Below, piece by piece: positions 35,306 to 46,819 of a stretch of 64,000 bases of DNA (position 1 is the stretch's first letter; every line of letters begins with the position of its first letter). Under the pieces are notes generated by a model that was not told the origin of the DNA, did not search any database, and saw nothing but the letters and a program-made list of their open reading frames with translations. Source of the stretch: Phyllostachys edulis (lineage: Eukaryota > Streptophyta > Magnoliopsida > Poales > Poaceae); the NCBI GenBank assembly GCA_036346405.1, contig CM070562.1, positions 112,132,412 through 112,196,411 of the forward strand, written 5' to 3'. The position numbers and the translations under genes are program-made.

Positions 35306-35815
35306 CAACCTCTGAAATGGGTCTCGGACATTTAGCACAAAATACTTCACTAATCAAAGCTAGCAACTTTAATACCCCAGCAAGCATTTGAGCGCCAGAA
35401 AATCTGAGTCAAGGTTGACAGTAAGCAAAAACGAGAGCTTTGGAGTCCAATCACAAGTAGTTTGGGTGCTTAACCATTTCAGAAACAGAAAGGATGAATA
35501 TCTACCACACTGCCAACTGAAGTGAATTGTAGAGCACCAGAGTCAAGTAAAAGTGGCAATCAATCAAGTGAATGAACAAAAGAGATGTTTTTTTTGAGGG
35601 GTGGAGGCAACTTCTAACCTGAGAAATCGAGGTGTGTGATGAAGATTCCGTCTTCAATCACAAGGCTGTTATTCACCTGATGGCTCCTTACACAGCTTCA
35701 ACAGCCATTTTTCATACAAAACACAGGACAAGTTCATAACAAAATGAATTAGCTTAATCTGTTCACATAATAATTATTACAAAATTTAACTATGCACACA
35801 AACGAAACCATGTAT
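35306..35815. repeat. ~510-bp direct repeat, copy 1
   Basis: Starts CAACCTCTGAAATGGGTCTC and ends GAAACCATGTAT. It is repeated with few substitutions and small indels at 36134-36649; the offset grows from 828 to 834 bp. Confidence 0.9.
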
Positions 35816-36133
35816 CATGATGTTTAGCCATCACAATGCACCCTTACCAATCCAAACAAACAATCCAATTGAGATTAATATGCAAAAAATGCAAATATTG
35901 CTTGAATGTTACGGTTTCCTTCAAAGTGAGTACACAACTATTTTTAATCTAAACTTTTTTTGTCACCTAGAGAAGTATAAATATGAAGAATATGCTATTC
36001 AAAATATGAAGCTAGAACTAACCAGATTGTATCATAATACCATTTGACAGGCACCGCGTGGATGATATTACAATGTCTAAAACACAGATTCACTTAAGAA
36101 ATGTCAACCACAAAAACCATCATGCCTCATAAT

Positions 36134-36649
36134 CAACCTCTGAAATGGGTCTCGGACATTTGGCACAAATTACTTCACTAATCAAAGCTAACAACTTTAA
36201 TACCCCAGCAAGCATTTGAGCGTTAGAAAATCAGAGTCAAGATTGACAGTAAGCAAAAACGAGAGCCTTTGAGTCTACTCACAAGTAGTTTGGCTGCTTA
36301 ACCATTTCAGAAACAGAAAGGATGGATATCTACCACACTGCCAACTGAAGTGAATTGGAGAGCACCAGAGTGAAGTAAAAGTGGCAATGAATCAACTGAA
36401 TGAACAAAAGAGATGGATTTTTTTTGGAGGGGGTGGGGGCAACTTCTAACCTGAGAAATTGAGGTGTGTGATGAAGATTCCGTCTTCAATCACAAGGCTG
36501 TTATTCACCTGATGGCTCCTTACACAGCTTGAACAGACATTTCTCATACAAAACACAGGACAAGTTCAGAAAAAAAAATGAATTAGCTTAATCTGTTCAC
36601 ATAATAATTATTACAAAATTTAACTATTCACAAAGACGAAACCATGTAT
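36134..36649. repeat. ~510-bp direct repeat, copy 2
   Basis: Second copy. The two are separated by ~320 bp of unrelated sequence, so this is a segmental rather than a tandem duplication. No coding frame is conserved in both copies, although minus-strand CTCAG|GTTAGAAG donor-like sites occur in each. Confidence 0.9.
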
Positions 36650-37912
36650 AATGTATTTCTACCCTGTATAACATTTTTCCTATAAAAACTCTACTACAAC
36701 TGTATTTGCGCAGTGAATTTTGCGACCCAAGGATTAATCAGCTATACATATGTTGTAATCCAATCTATAGTAAACAATAAGAGCTTCTTTAGTCTTTACA
36801 TGTTGTGCATACAAAAAAAAAACCATTTCAACTTCATAAAAGGCAAGACATAGTTTTTGTTCTCTCTTAAATCAGTGCAAATCTACAAATTGCCAACAAA
36901 AACCATTCTATGGAAGGACTCTCACAAATCCTCCTACATTTGGAAATTTTAGCACCCGAATCGGTTACCTAAGGCAAGTGTTGCAAATTGCAATTATGTT
37001 TTTTCCTTCTTGAGTTTTTTTTGTCAGGACTTCCAAGCACAAGTCTTGCATAGATTAGAAACAATTACAGTAGAGCCTACCTAGCTACTTGGGGGGTAGT
37101 GAGGTAACGTATCGGGGCAGTGGATGCCGACGAGGAAGGCGAGGGGCAAGAGGATGGAGCAGACCAGTAGTGCTGGCACCTGTAATAAGAAATGACGAGG
37201 AATTCATAAAAATTCATTCTATGCAGATCTCTGATTCCTTCAAATTAAAGCCCGATGACTACAATAAACGGGGAAAACATAAAAAATGGAGAAGTGTTGT
37301 TCCTTAAAGTTCCTTCTTTTCTTTAAAAATATGCTCCATTAAGTTCTCAAATGACACCACCAACTGCATAGAAATCAGACATATATAGATCTAATGATTC
37401 TATCTCAGCATAGAATCTGTGAGTGCAAAAAGGTTCATTAATAGATCTAATTCCTTCTGTGATTCCACTGTGAGTTAATGTAAGATCTTAAAAGAGGACA
37501 AGACAGATCTAATTCCTTCTGTGAGTGTATCAATAATCTGTTAACCATTACCAAAGGTACACATGTACCTTCCCATTTTTTTGGAAGGCTTGGATCTTAC
37601 ATTAACTATGTTATCCTTTATGCGCATTCACCAACTGTTAATGATTCCACTGAATAAAAGAGGACAAGACAAAAGGATAATTGATTCAAGCCAACAACAG
37701 AAGGAATTAAACTGGTGTCAAGATAATAATATAAACGAAGATCAAAAAACTAACTTGGCGCAATATGTGTTCTTCTAGCATCAATGCTTATGTGAGTTGG
37801 CAGATTGAAAGACTTTGCCCTGCCCTTCATCCGGAAGTATGAATTTTCAATCAGAAGAAACTGGAAAAAATATACCGAAAAATAATATAGGCTAAAAAGA
37901 AGAAGAACCTCT
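36650..37912. other. No intact gene; one exon-like segment on minus strand
   Basis: Mostly AT-rich. On the minus strand at 37081-37180 an acceptor-like TTCTTATTACAG precedes an open stretch VPALLVCSILLPLAFLVGIH that reads as a membrane helix. Such segments occur near the N-terminus of type II Golgi glycosyltransferases, but I cannot assign it. Confidence 0.3.
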
Positions 37913-38206
37913 GAGGATGGCGGTGTCGAGGAGTGATCGAGCTCAGCGGAGGAGGTGCGCACTGACAGACCTCCCAAGGCAGAGGTGTCGAGAGCGGGCG
38001 CAGGACGTGAGCACAGAGGAGTAGGTGTATTGGTCAGAGCGGAGCGGGAGCCGCAAGGCATTGTTGAAGAGCACATAGAAGTGGAGCGCGTGGTCCGGGA
38101 GCGCGCTGGCGACATAGCCGATGAGAAGGGCATAGCAGACCAGCTTCGGCGGCTGGCGCGGTAGTGTGTCCAAGAGCGCCATCACAGATGCTCCAGCCGC
38201 CTTTCT
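37913..38206 (-). pseudogene. PPR-protein gene fragment
   Basis: The minus-strand translation reads MALLDTLPRQPPKLVCYALL, IGYVASALPDHALHFY, RSDQYTYSSVLTSCARSRHL and LGRSVSAHLLR, then a TGA stop, then ARSLLDTAIL. This is the signature of a plant pentatricopeptide-repeat protein (a LFD.LPR....WNALLIGY..S..P..AL..Y pattern followed by TYSS.L.ACA.S..L.LGR.VHAHLL). It covers about two repeat units only, with a premature stop, so it is a captured or decayed fragment with no organelle-targeting N-terminus. Confidence 0.75.
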
Positions 38207-38709
38207 TGCACAACCTCTTCACCATGAGATAGAAGAAACAATCGAAAATCAAAAATCGGAACATGGGAAAACTGATAAGGAAGAACATCGTCAAAAGACG
38301 CATGGAGCAACAACAAATCAGAGATAAGGGAAGAAGCACAGATCAGTGGGGAACCATCCCCAAGAACAGGCGAAACCGAGGGGAAGACCGCAAGAACACA
38401 ACAAGAACTGAGATCGATGAACAGAAAGGGCCAGTGCAAAAAAGAGATTCATCCCCAGAGGAAAGGCAAATCAAGGAGCATAAATGGCAAGAGCAAGAGA
38501 GAGTGACGAGGAAATCGTGGCGACCGAAACACACCAAAAGCGTTTGCGGCTAGAGCAAAGGGGAGGACGCACTGTGCACCCAACGAACAAACCAGAGGAA
38601 AAGGCGGCGACGTGAGATCGATGGCAAACTAAGTCACATGCTACAAGGAATATCCATGAGCCACACCTATTTGCAAAACACATTCGCAAATATTGACAAC
38701 ATATTAAGG
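38207..38709. other. No gene recognised
   Basis: Short open frames on both strands without recognisable domains; A/G-rich on the plus strand. Confidence 0.35.
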
Positions 38710-38944
38710 TGAGCTAGAGCAAACAAAATGAGCTATCAACACGTGACTAACTCAAGCTACTAGTCAAAGACCCCTCTTAATAGTACGGCGACCTATACTA
38801 GCAACCCGGTCTCCCATCCAAACACTGAGACCGGTAAAAGACTAGGAGCACATCCTTAGCCCTAGCTAGCCATACCTTTGCCTTTAGCATCTTCTTGAAG
38901 CTTGATGACGCACATCCTTGCTTCAACTCCGGGTTCTTGACTTG

Positions 38945-39090
38945 ATGTTCATCAACACATGATGACATCCTTTGCTTGACTTGATGATCAACACATGATC
39001 ATTTCCTCTTCTTGAAATTGATACACATCAACATATGATGCATCCTTTACTCCAAGCTCTTGACTTCAATATCATCAACACATGATGATC
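38945..39090. repeat. Hairpin array I (AACACATG units)
   Basis: Four units centred on CATCAACACATGATG, GATCAACACATGATC, CATCAACATATGATG and CATCAACACATGATG, 40-55 bp apart. Each has self-complementary arms that differ between units. Confidence 0.6.
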
Positions 39091-39285
39091 TTCTAAAGTC
39101 TCCAACTATAGAACTCAACCTATTCATCCAACTCATGGAAAGTGTTAGTTCCAACAATATGATTATCATTAATTACCACACCATACCATTAACTCATAAT
39201 GGTTGGGACAAGATGCCACAATCTTTCCCAAATTGGTAATTGATGATAATCACATCAATAGCAAATAATTGAATAGAAATTGATG

Positions 39286-39431
39286 TGAGTATATACTAAC
39301 TACACAAGTTATATATATACTCAACATGAGTGTATACTAACTACACAAGTTGTATATACTCAAGGTTATATGAGCATATATGAACTACACAAGTCTCATA
39401 TGCTCATATGAATATATTAACTACACAAGTT
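39286..39431. repeat. Hairpin array II (AACTACACAAGT units)
   Basis: Four consecutive units share the loop AACTACACAAGT. Their arms differ: TGAGTATATA, TGAGTGTATAC, ATATGAGCATAT and TGAATATATT, each matched by its own reverse complement on the far side. Confidence 0.75.
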
Positions 39432-40700
39432 AAATATATTCAGGGATATGTTTCAAGGTAAGGATCCTTAATTATGTGGAAAGAGAATAATATGGATCAT
39501 TACTAATGAAACCACAAAATATAGAATGAACTCCCCCTAAATATGTGCATATACAAATGTGTAATGGGATCATATGCACATATTCAAATTAACCTTTTGG
39601 TGGAGTTTAACCTATATTTTGGATCCGAGGAATATAACAAGATATAAGAATTATGATGTCGAATGCATACCTCTTTGATTTTCACCTTTATATCCAAATG
39701 AGACAAAACAATATGTATAACAATGAAATGTTAGTCTCACTATTAGATTTGTCATTAATCACCAAAACTCCATTAACATATAATGGCGGGTCTAGATCCT
39801 TCATCCACCCACTGTACTAGCCGTTGGGGCACGAAATCCCCAAAACTCGAAAGTCTTGGCCGCATCACAGCAGCATAAGTGCGGTTAGTCCTACCGCAAT
39901 AACGGCCAATCGTTCTCTCTGAAACGCATTAAATGCACCGAGAAAATAGCCGCTACAAAGAGGTCCTGGCCAGATCGCGAAGGCAATGCACTGTTAGTCC
40001 GACCTTCTAACACCAAAAACAGAGAAAACTTGCTTCAGAAAAGTCGATCGCCAAAAATTGGGATTCTTGGCCACCCGACATGACTCGCAATCATCCTACC
40101 AAGAAATTTATGAAGCAATTCTGAAAACCAACCTCTCTGGAAAATGCTGACCGCGTTCATGACCCAAGACCCCGGTCAGTCCGTCCTTTAGCCGTCGGTT
40201 AGTCCGGCCTAGAGGATTTCTAGCAAAACAAAAAAAAAACAACTTTCTGAAAAAAGCTGACCGTCTTTTTGGTCCGGGACACTGGTCAGTCCGAACAAAT
40301 AACGTCGGTCAGTCCGGCCTCAAAGATTTTCAGCAAATTCAAATCAAGGCCAAATCAATTCAAATCAAATCCAAGATTAAACCAAGTATGATTTGAGCAT
40401 TTGTGGCATCATTCATTTTCAAGGTACTAGATTCTTGAACCCTCTTTATAGTACGGCTATCTAACCTATAACCCGGTCTTCCAACCAATTCACCTAAGAC
40501 CGGTAAAATAAAAGAGTCCTAAACTATTGTACCTTGTCTTTGAGCTAAAAGATCTTCATGTAGTCCATTTGCATGCAAATCCAAGTCATCAAAACCACCA
40601 ATGGGACTTAACCTTGTAAATACTCAGTAAACACATTAATCCCATATTCATATATTATCATTAATTACCAAAACCATTTTTAGAGGCCTAGATGCTTTCA

Positions 40701-41413
40701 AGAGGGGGTGAGGAAATCGGGCTCACCTGCGTACATGACGAAGAGGAGGAGGTGGCCCGGATGTCACCGAAGCTATTGAGGCTATCGATCATGGCTGGAG
40801 GGAGGTGTGGAGCTCATCTAGCTCAGCTATGGCCAGACGAAGGGCGGGCGGGCGAGCGGGCTTGCGGACGACGGAATCCATGACCAGAGGGGGGGTGTGG
40901 AGATCAGCCATGGCCGGACGGAGGGCGAGCGTGCGGAAGGCGAAATGCCCAGTGGAGATCATCCCACGTCCATGCGGGAGCTCGCCCGACGGATGAGGGC
41001 GAGTGGGCGAAGGTGAAATGCCCAGTGGGGATCATCCCACGTCCACGCGGGAGCTCGCCGATGAGTTCCGTCGGCGAGCGGCGACAAATCGTATGGGACG
41101 AGCGGCGACGAATCGCATGGGGCGGAAGGTGAGGGGGTGAGGAAATCGTTCGGGGTGGGGAGAGGAGCAAAGGGGAGAGAGAGGGGGGGTGAGTGAGTTA
41201 AGAAGGTGCAAAAAACATTTTAGCCAAACACTAAATTAGTGAAACCTTGTTTTAATTTCCCAGATCCAAACAAAGTAATCCATAAATTCATCCTAACAGA
41301 AAAACAACTTAAAACCAGTTTTACTAAAAATTCTCCTAAAACTAGTTTTCTTAAAACACATTTCTTATTCTTGAGATCCAAACAACCACTTAGAGGAGCA
41401 CTAAGCAATGTGG
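40701..41413. other. GC-rich stretch with a short tandem repeat, then AT-rich DNA
   Basis: 40931-41070 holds two copies of a ~70-bp unit containing GAAATGCCCAGTGG(A/G)GATC and CCCACGTCCA(T/C)GCGGGAGCT. From 41220 the text is typical of a non-autonomous DNA element (GGATCTCAAG, CAAACAACCACTT). No gene was recognised. Confidence 0.45.
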
Positions 41414-41671
41414 CTATGCAATAGAACCAACCTTATCATTATAGTAATCAATTTTATCATCACGGATTGTCATATCACTCATTTCTTTAGGAAGACAATC
41501 AACACTTGTTTCTTGAGTTCTAGCAGGAGGATCTGCATTTGAAGTGCTTGCCTTGATATCTATATGAGATGAGGAGTATTCTTGGTCTGCACACATTGCT
41601 TTGTCCTCAAGTAGATGTGGTTCAATAACAATATCCCCTGATCCATCCTGGTTAAACTTTGCTCTGTTGAT
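41414..41671 (-). pseudogene. Exon-like fragment, product not recognised
   Basis: The minus-strand open stretch begins after ATATCAACAG| and reads AKFNQDGSGDIVIEPHLLED, KAMCADQEYSSSHIDIKAST and PARTQETSVDCLPKEMSD, ending IDYYNDKVGSIA-stop at 41414. The hydrophilic, acidic composition and splice-like acceptor suggest an exon of a real gene, but I do not recognise the family and no partner exon was found. Confidence 0.35.
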
Positions 41672-43080
41672 ATCTGGTTACCCTTACAGGAGAATAAGCA
41701 CATTAACAAATGATGAACTTTGTCTTTATCCCTGGTCATTTGGCATTTGTAAAATGAGAATAAGCACATTAGTATCAAGCAGCCTGGAAGCACATTACTC
41801 CATAGCAATCCTGGACTCTCGTACGACTTGGCTGCCCCAATGAGGATGTGGTTATGTGATGCACAACAAACCCACTCCAAACTTGAACAAAGAAAATTCA
41901 ATTCAAAAATTAGTAAAGGAATTATGTAATTAGCAACCATAAAATTACAATAAATCATCAAGAGTTAGCAACAATCCCTGCACACATACACAGCACAACA
42001 TCATTCGTGCATATATGCCCAAGAGCAAAATTGTAGTGTTAACTGTGTTAAGTAAAGGATCAAACCAAGCACAATTGTCGCACGTATGCATCGACAGGGC
42101 AATAGAAATAGCAAAAATGTGGAACCCAAAGCACTAACTACCAGCTTCTTCTCTGAATTACTCCCACGAAAAGAGCAAAAAGTGAGTGTTCAACAGTAAC
42201 TGGCAGAGAGTGGAGATTTGCATGTATACCCAAATCGGATGGAGGACGACATCTAGCACCATAGCCAGGTTAGTAGCGGCTCGGCAAGGCAACACACGGC
42301 TGCAACGGTGGTGGTGGAAGCAGCTGGGACACCGACAGGAAGCACAAATTGCCACAATAGGCCACCGCTGACAGTCTAACACCCTCCAAACTGTACAAGT
42401 GGATGAAGAGATTCAACCCCAAAATAGACATAGAATGAGAGAGAAAGAGAAAGGGAAGGAGCAAAGAACTCACCGATGGCCAAACTGGTTGAAACGCTAT
42501 CAACTCAAGGCGATGCACCGCGCTCGGTGACACCCTCATCAACCCGAAGGCCACCAGGCATCGATGCGTTCCTCGCCGCCGCATCATTGCCAATCCAACG
42601 CCTCTGGCCGATCGATCGCGTCGCTCGCCGCTTCCCTCACGCCATCGCCTGCAAGTAAGAGAAAGGTTCTTCTACCGAAGAAGGGCCAAATCGGCCAAAT
42701 CGGCGAAGCATGTAGCAGTGAACGACATATGGACACGGGATCTCACCAAGACTGTCATAACCTTTGCCGACGCCGCCAGGACTCGATGGTCCACCGACGC
42801 CCAACCGAGCCCTCCAAGCGAAAACGGCGGCGGCGCTGGATGGAAGCGCAAGAAGGAGGAGCGCCATCAGATCCGCCGTCGATGCAGGCGGTGTGGAAGA
42901 CACCGGCATCGGTGGATCCGTTATGGACCTACACCTCCACTCAATCTGGACCACGATCCGGTGCGCGAGCGCAGGCGGCGCAAGCGAGGTCGGTGCTGCC
43001 GGGCGCGACCTCGCCTCTTCTATTCCCGACCCCTCATGCAACAGCTCTTCCTCCCCATCCTCGGATCCCGTCACAATCGT
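41672..43080. other. No gene recognised
   Basis: AT-rich to 42480, then GC-rich with overlapping open frames in several phases (42560-43080) but no domain signature. It could be the 5' region of a transposon-captured gene. Confidence 0.3.
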
Positions 43081-43430
43081 TACCTCGAGGCCTGGGACAC
43101 CAGATCCCATGGCAGGAGAGAGAGAGAGAGAGAGGAGAGGTAGGGAGGGCGGTGCGGGTGAGGAGCGCGAGCTGGGAGGCGAGCGTCGCGAGTGGGAGAG
43201 GGAGGGCCGGCGCCATGGGTGAGGAGAGGGAGGTGTGTGAGAGAGAGACGAGAGGAAGTGAGGGCGGTGTGGGTGGGGAGCGGGAGGCGCGAGAGAGAAG
43301 AGAGGGAGGGCGGTGCGAGTGGGGAGCGCAAGGGGAGAGAGAGAGAAAGAGAGAAGAGGGAGGTCGGCGCGGGTGGGGAGTGAGAGGCGAGAGAGAGAGA
43401 AGAGGGAGAGAGAGCATCGCAGCCTCGCAG
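43081..43430. repeat. GA-rich low-complexity tract
   Basis: Dense GAGAGAGA and GGGAGGG text on the plus strand. The long open frames on both strands here, rich in Glu/Arg or Ser/Pro/Leu, are compositional. Confidence 0.85.
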
Positions 43431-44264
43431 TTTGCTGTACCCGACGCAATCTAAACCTTCGGTCATAGCCCATCCAACGGACGTGGAAGGAGGGAGGACG
43501 GACGACCACCACCACTAACTTCAATATTTAAGTAGTAGAGATATATATGTGTGTGTGAAGCCATGGATGCATCATCATAATTCATTCATCACTCAGGAGT
43601 GAGAGTAGCAGTTAGTGGAGCATTGGCTGGGCTCCGCGGTAACCGATCGACCACGCATGCATGCTCAGTGATCGGAGCCGGAAAGCAAAACATCGAGGCG
43701 AGGCAATCATGCATCAAGGCCTTTGCATTGCATTGCATTCGGTTTAATTTGTTTTGCGGTACAGGCTACATGCCTCGATCTGCCACCACAACGAACTCGA
43801 TCCGCCCAATGATCTCCTGTCTGCAACCGCAACTCTCTCTCTCTCTCTGCGTCTGTGTCAGTGTTAGTACAAGTAGTATTAGTAAACTGCAACTGGCAGT
43901 GATACCGAGTATCATTCAGAGGGCAAATCAAGGGAATGAAGGCTCAATCACTTGTCGCAGTGAAAGGAGTCACAGTACGAGGTAAAGGAGGAGTCCTGTG
44001 TCTCCTCCCTCCCTCCCTTTCAGTCATTTCTTGCCGCCCATGCCATGCCATTTCCTTCTGCATCCACAAAAGTGCATTTCCTCCTCCTCCTGGCTGTACC
44101 AGGTACCATGCACGCATCCATGGCGCTAGCAGAATAGAATGCGAACGCACGACGACACCACCCACGATTAGAGCTTGACACACGTAATGTCGGTAAAGAA
44201 AGAACGAGTGAATGGATGCACTTACAGCTTAAATGAACCAATAATGGAATCGCTTTACAGACTA
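43431..44264. other. No gene recognised
   Basis: Intergenic DNA with a short TG/TC repeat (43830-43862). Confidence 0.4.
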
Positions 44265-44542
44265 AGAGTATGTACAATGGTACGACGTCAGCTGTCTGTA
44301 AGTCTTACCACGTAGGACACAAGATGGTACGGAAAAGAGAGGATGTGCATAGAGAATTGGGCCGTCTCTCATGCAGTAATCGACTGTAACACGAGAAACA
44401 AGACATATTGTGCATAGAGAGCTGTTTACCGAGACATGTAAAGAGATAATCTATCGTAGGTTCGCTTTAGTCTATATATGTATTTACATGTAGAGAATAC
44501 TATGTATAATAGCTTATCTATACTATCAGACACATGCCCTAA
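44265..44542. mobile_element. MITE, Tourist/Harbinger-like, copy A
   Basis: The left end TAA|GAGTATGTACAATGGTA and right end CTATCAGACACATGCCC|TAA form imperfect inverted termini (AGGGCATGT...ATAGTA in reverse). A TAA duplication on both sides is expected for Tourist-type elements. Related to 33255-33522 and 47738-48033. Confidence 0.6.
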
Positions 44543-46819
44543 TACCGCAGGATGGGACTCCTACAGCAAGCAGCAGCATCTAGACAACAACAACAAAAAA
44601 AAAAGTCGTCCTAAAGAGAGTGAGAGGAAGATAGTGGCAGTAGGAAGGAAGGAAAGGTCTCAATCCGTCTGCCCGTCGTCTCCTGTCTCATCCATCCACT
44701 TGCCAAGGACGAAGAAATTGAGAGACCGGGCGGATTTAGGATTGAGCCGCGAGCATCCATGTCAATTCGATTGGCCATTTTAGTCCAAGTTTTGCATTCA
44801 TGTCACATCCTCTGCAAGTACTATTACTAATTTAAGCACTGACATGCAAGAGAAGGTAGGCTCTGGCTCCTGATGGAATCCAAACGGCAGGCAGAGGGAA
44901 GGGCCCCTGTGTGTGTCTGTCCATCATCTGCAAGCTATTCCTTCCCTATTGGGAGGTGCTTGTTAAGCTACTGGACTGAAGGAAAGAAAGAAGGGAAGAA
45001 AGAGATGTGCTGCACTAGTGCAGTGCAGTGCAGTGCTCCGCAAATTAAACAACACATTGAAAGAGGCACAGTGAGTGTAGTCAAGTCAATCCCTTGAGGT
45101 CTTTGCTCGGCAAGATTGGGTGCCACCGATACTTTTTAGCAGCACAGGAGGAGGAAAGCAACGTCGCCAATTCTTAAATGGATAGGACCACTCAGTTCAA
45201 TTCAAGCCTCTCGATCGAAAGCCAAAGCACACAGTACTAGAGCAGATGAGGTTAGCACTGTACCAATCTCAACACTAGCTTTGCTGCCTGTAATCGAGCA
45301 CTCAACTCAATAAAGAGGAAAAGAATATTTTACTAAAACATTTCTGTTGACACCCTTGCTCTCTTTTCTGGGAGGTCCTAGTATCTCTGTGAGCAACGGG
45401 ACGAGCAACAGGTAGCTAAAAGATACAAATGTACTGGCAGAGCAGAGACAAGAGCTGGCCATGGCCAGTGTTATCCAGGATTAAAAAGAAGGGAGGAAAG
45501 GAGGAAGCAAAAGGGAGGATAGAAAGAGAGATCCGGCCACTTAACGAAAAAGAAGAGAGAGCTAATTTCACGGTGATGATAATTACGTAAAAAACAGGCA
45601 CCAACCAACCAACCCAAGAAACGCAGACACACGACACGATTCCTCCGCATAAAAAGTTGGTTTGCCACCGAGAGGTCCCTCCCAGAGGATGGATTATTCT
45701 GATTCCAGCACAGGCAGCTGCAGTGCGATGCTAGTATCTAAGGGGTAGAAATGAAACCTAATCCGTTCCTTCCACAACGCATGTCCTTACTTAGATGGCT
45801 ACTAGAACGTGCATCGCCAAATTTTGCAAGCCATGACAGTAAGTGTATGTTGCTGTATCATGGTACTAGACAGACAGAGACGTAGCAACCAACAGTCACG
45901 GACGGACAGAGACAGGAAGACGGATGATACATGCTTCATGCTTCTCTTTTTCTTTTTTTTGCCATTCATTCATGATGATAATTAACACATGGAACAATCC
46001 AGACACACGTACATACATACATGAGCTGAGCTAGAGCTACCAACAATTCAGTACTTATTATTCTCCCCAAGCGCGCTAATTAATCCAATCCAGAGAACAC
46101 AAAGAAAGAAGAAGAAGATCTGAACAAGGGCCAAGAATTACAGCCGCAGGCAGAGGATTGAACAAGCGAAACAACTTACAGGCTCGTTTGTTCTTGGTAA
46201 ATCCATTTCCTTCCACACCTTTCTTGACAAAACATTGCAGCAGCGGCAGTTGTAGAAATGACGACGACCATTTGACGGCATTTGCGATTTGTGCAGGCGA
46301 GCACGCCTTTCTTTTTCTTCTTCTTCTTCTTCTTCTTCGGAACAGCACACCACGGAAGGAAGGAAAGAAGGAAACTACATCTGACAGCAGCACACTGACT
46401 GACTGACTGACTAGAAATCGCACTCGCACTCGCACTCGCACGCACACCTCCCCTGAGTCTACAAGGAAAGGAAGAAGTTTTTTTTTTTTTGGGTTTCTTC
46501 TTGCTAGTGGCGGACGCATGCATGCTGCAGGGGAAGGGGGGAAACAGGAGGAGGAGAAGCAGCAGACAGCTACTACCTAAGCAAGCGGCTAAAGCTCGTA
46601 CGCCAGCAGAATTGGGAGGAACACAAGAGAGAGAGCAAGCAAGCTTTTGCGCAGAATTAAGCACACCGCGTTTGATGATTTAATTCGGGAAGCAAGCAAG
46701 CAAGCGACTCGGGAAGCAGGGCGTCGTGCAACCGGAGCACCGAGGAAGAGAAGGGAACCGACCAAGAAACCCTAGCCCTAAAACCCTACACAAACACAGG
46801 GACGGCGACCACGCGCCCC
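44543..46819. other. Downstream flank of the TCP gene; no other gene recognised
   Basis: Probable 3' untranslated sequence near the gene, then intergenic DNA with short TTC and T runs (46310-46340, 46477-46488). Open frames here are low-complexity. Confidence 0.4.

Larger units (their letters stand above)
38710..40700 (-). mobile_element. ~2 kb LTR (TGAAAGCATCTAGGCC family), probably solo
   Basis: On the minus strand it starts TGAAAGCATCTAGGCCTC at 40700, a terminus I recognise from grass LTR elements. It contains GACCGGGTTG-type segments (GTACGG...ACCCGGTC... ACCGGTAAAA occurs twice in plus sense, near 38786-38838 and 40449-40508) and GGTCAGTCCGGCC repeats at 40195-40320. The left end (TGAGCTAGAGC, 38710) is tentative; no convincing target duplication was found. 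Two hairpin arrays lie inside. Confidence 0.6.

Noticed and set aside
42564..43524. Two ~295-codon open frames on opposite strands
   Set aside because: They run through the GA-rich low-complexity tract, with repeated Glu/Arg or Ser/Leu/Pro strings and no domain signature.
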